64,000 bases of DNA, from the NCBI GenBank assembly GCA_900708905.1, contig CAADRB010000028.1, positions 1,098,978 to 1,162,977 of the forward strand, in the 5' to 3' direction. The notes below the pieces were generated by a model. It was not told where the DNA came from, searched no databases, and saw only the letters and a program-made list of their open reading frames with translations. The translations under genes and the position numbers were made by a program. The DNA is from Hymenolepis diminuta. Lineage: Eukaryota; Platyhelminthes; Cestoda; Cyclophyllidea; Hymenolepididae. Shown one piece after another: positions 63,064 through 64,000 of this stretch. Positions within the stretch are counted from its first letter, which is position 1, and the number at the start of each line of letters is the position of its first letter.

Positions 63064-64000
63064 ACAGTTCAATCACTCAAGCCTTAGGGAGGAAGGGATT
63101 ATAAACCAGCCTCTTCCAATTTACCATGCATTTTTTCCCACCACAATCGAGATAGGCACAATCATTCCAGGATATCAAGCGTATATTCCAAACTATATTA
63201 CTATTTCAACGTCTTTCTTCTGCACCTCCTTATTCAAACAGATAGCTCTATATACCTAGGCAACTTTATTAAATGCTAGTAATGCTTCTCCTTCTTTTTC
63301 TTGCTTGCAACGCACTCTCCGCAATGCTCTCTGCTCTCTCTCAACTTGTGAATATGTACAGCTCTTCCTTTCCTTCTTCTCCATTCTGCACATAGAACCT
63401 TGCTTTGTTTGATTTCCTATAGTGCGAACTTGTGATTCAAATATTTTAGAGATCTCCACTGAGAAATAGAATTACAGACTGCACAAATTGTGGTGTATTC
63501 CTTCTACATATTAGAACACTAATAAAAAGTTTGAATTTTTTATGATGATCTTTAAAATTTTCTGAATTCTTTCAAGAACCAACAAAGACACATTAAGGAT
63601 CTACCGTGAAGGTGCGTGCTATTTAATTCTTCTCTCGGGTTGAGGAAGGCCATGTATTATTGAAAACTATCATTGATGGGTATATCGAACTTGTGTCGTC
63701 AAAGTTTGCAGAGATTGTTTTAAATAAGCTCGAAATCTACTGAGAATCTTTCTAAATTGGTTCCTCGAACCTGATTTGCAGAAAATCTGGTCAAAAGAGG
63801 GAAACATAGGTTCAAAACCCGTCAGAATACAATCGGAGACTGTGCCCGCTAAGAGTAAGAATTTAACGAAGTTTTATAATATACTCGAAATAAACATAAA
63901 TAGCTAATGCTGAAGTGCCAAAATCTTTAGTAATTAATAAGCTATACAACCTTTGAAGATATTAAAAAACAAATCAGTAGGAAAGTTACCCATTGGCAAA
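63064..64000 (+). other. ADAM 3' UTR and downstream sequence
   Basis: A C/T-rich 3' UTR runs to about 63540. Beyond it no coding-like frame is seen to the end of the window. Confidence 0.5.
63521..63526 (+). terminator. Polyadenylation signal AATAAA for ADAM
   Basis: The first canonical AATAAA after the stop codon, giving a 3' UTR of about 480 nt. A second lies near 63889. Confidence 0.55.

Noticed and set aside
63256..63459. Minus-strand ORF in the 3' UTR
   Set aside because: Charged composition comes from the C/T-rich 3' UTR; no other support.
63770..63830. ggttcaaaaccc, like a tRNA B box
   Set aside because: No A box, no cloverleaf pairing and no acceptor stem around it.

Overview
The window is AT-rich animal DNA. 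It has long introns beside very small ones of 30-40 nt, GT-AG junctions and scattered decayed mariner-like copies. The tiny introns, the gene content and the one SCP/TAPS exon point to a parasitic flatworm, most likely a tapeworm of the Hymenolepis type. That assignment is an inference; no sequence search was run. I saw no bacterial, plasmid, CRISPR or tRNA features.

Layout. Positions 1-15100 hold no gene I can defend, only one 86-aa reading frame (5606-5866) and two GC-richer islands (about 8060-8660 and 12130-12345). Positions 15146-19509 hold a loose set of minus-strand coding-like segments, one of them cut by a 153-nt assembly gap, that may belong to one unrecognised gene. A possible plus-strand exon lies at 20589-20808. 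The first confident gene is on the minus strand at 22136-23041: five exons encoding a 254-aa EEF1AKMT2 (METTL10/Efm4)-type methyltransferase, with introns of only 36, 36, 30 and 39 nt.

The rest of the window, about 40 kb, is one plus-strand gene for an ADAM (a disintegrin and metalloprotease) running 23524-63063. I reconstruct 18 exons joined in phase, encoding about 1019 residues: putative signal peptide, short prodomain, active reprolysin domain (HELGHTFGLRHD plus Met-turn), disintegrin domain, cysteine-rich domain, EGF-like module, one membrane span and a cytoplasmic tail of about 270 residues. It is arranged head-to-head with the methyltransferase, with about 480 bp between the two start codons. 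Intron 11 uses a GC-AG donor.

The ADAM introns hold pieces of other genes. These are an antisense SCP/TAPS (venom-allergen-like, CAP superfamily) terminal exon in intron 11; the end of a mariner-like element in intron 4; a full-length but frameshifted antisense mariner in intron 15; a two-exon fragment resembling a nucleoside-monophosphate kinase in intron 15; a cysteine-rich frame interrupted by three stops; and several orphan antisense ORFs. I did not find a coherent unknown multi-gene system. The most interesting features are the stranded gene fragments inside the ADAM introns, the GC-AG intron and the unassigned minus-strand exon cluster at 15-19.5 kb.
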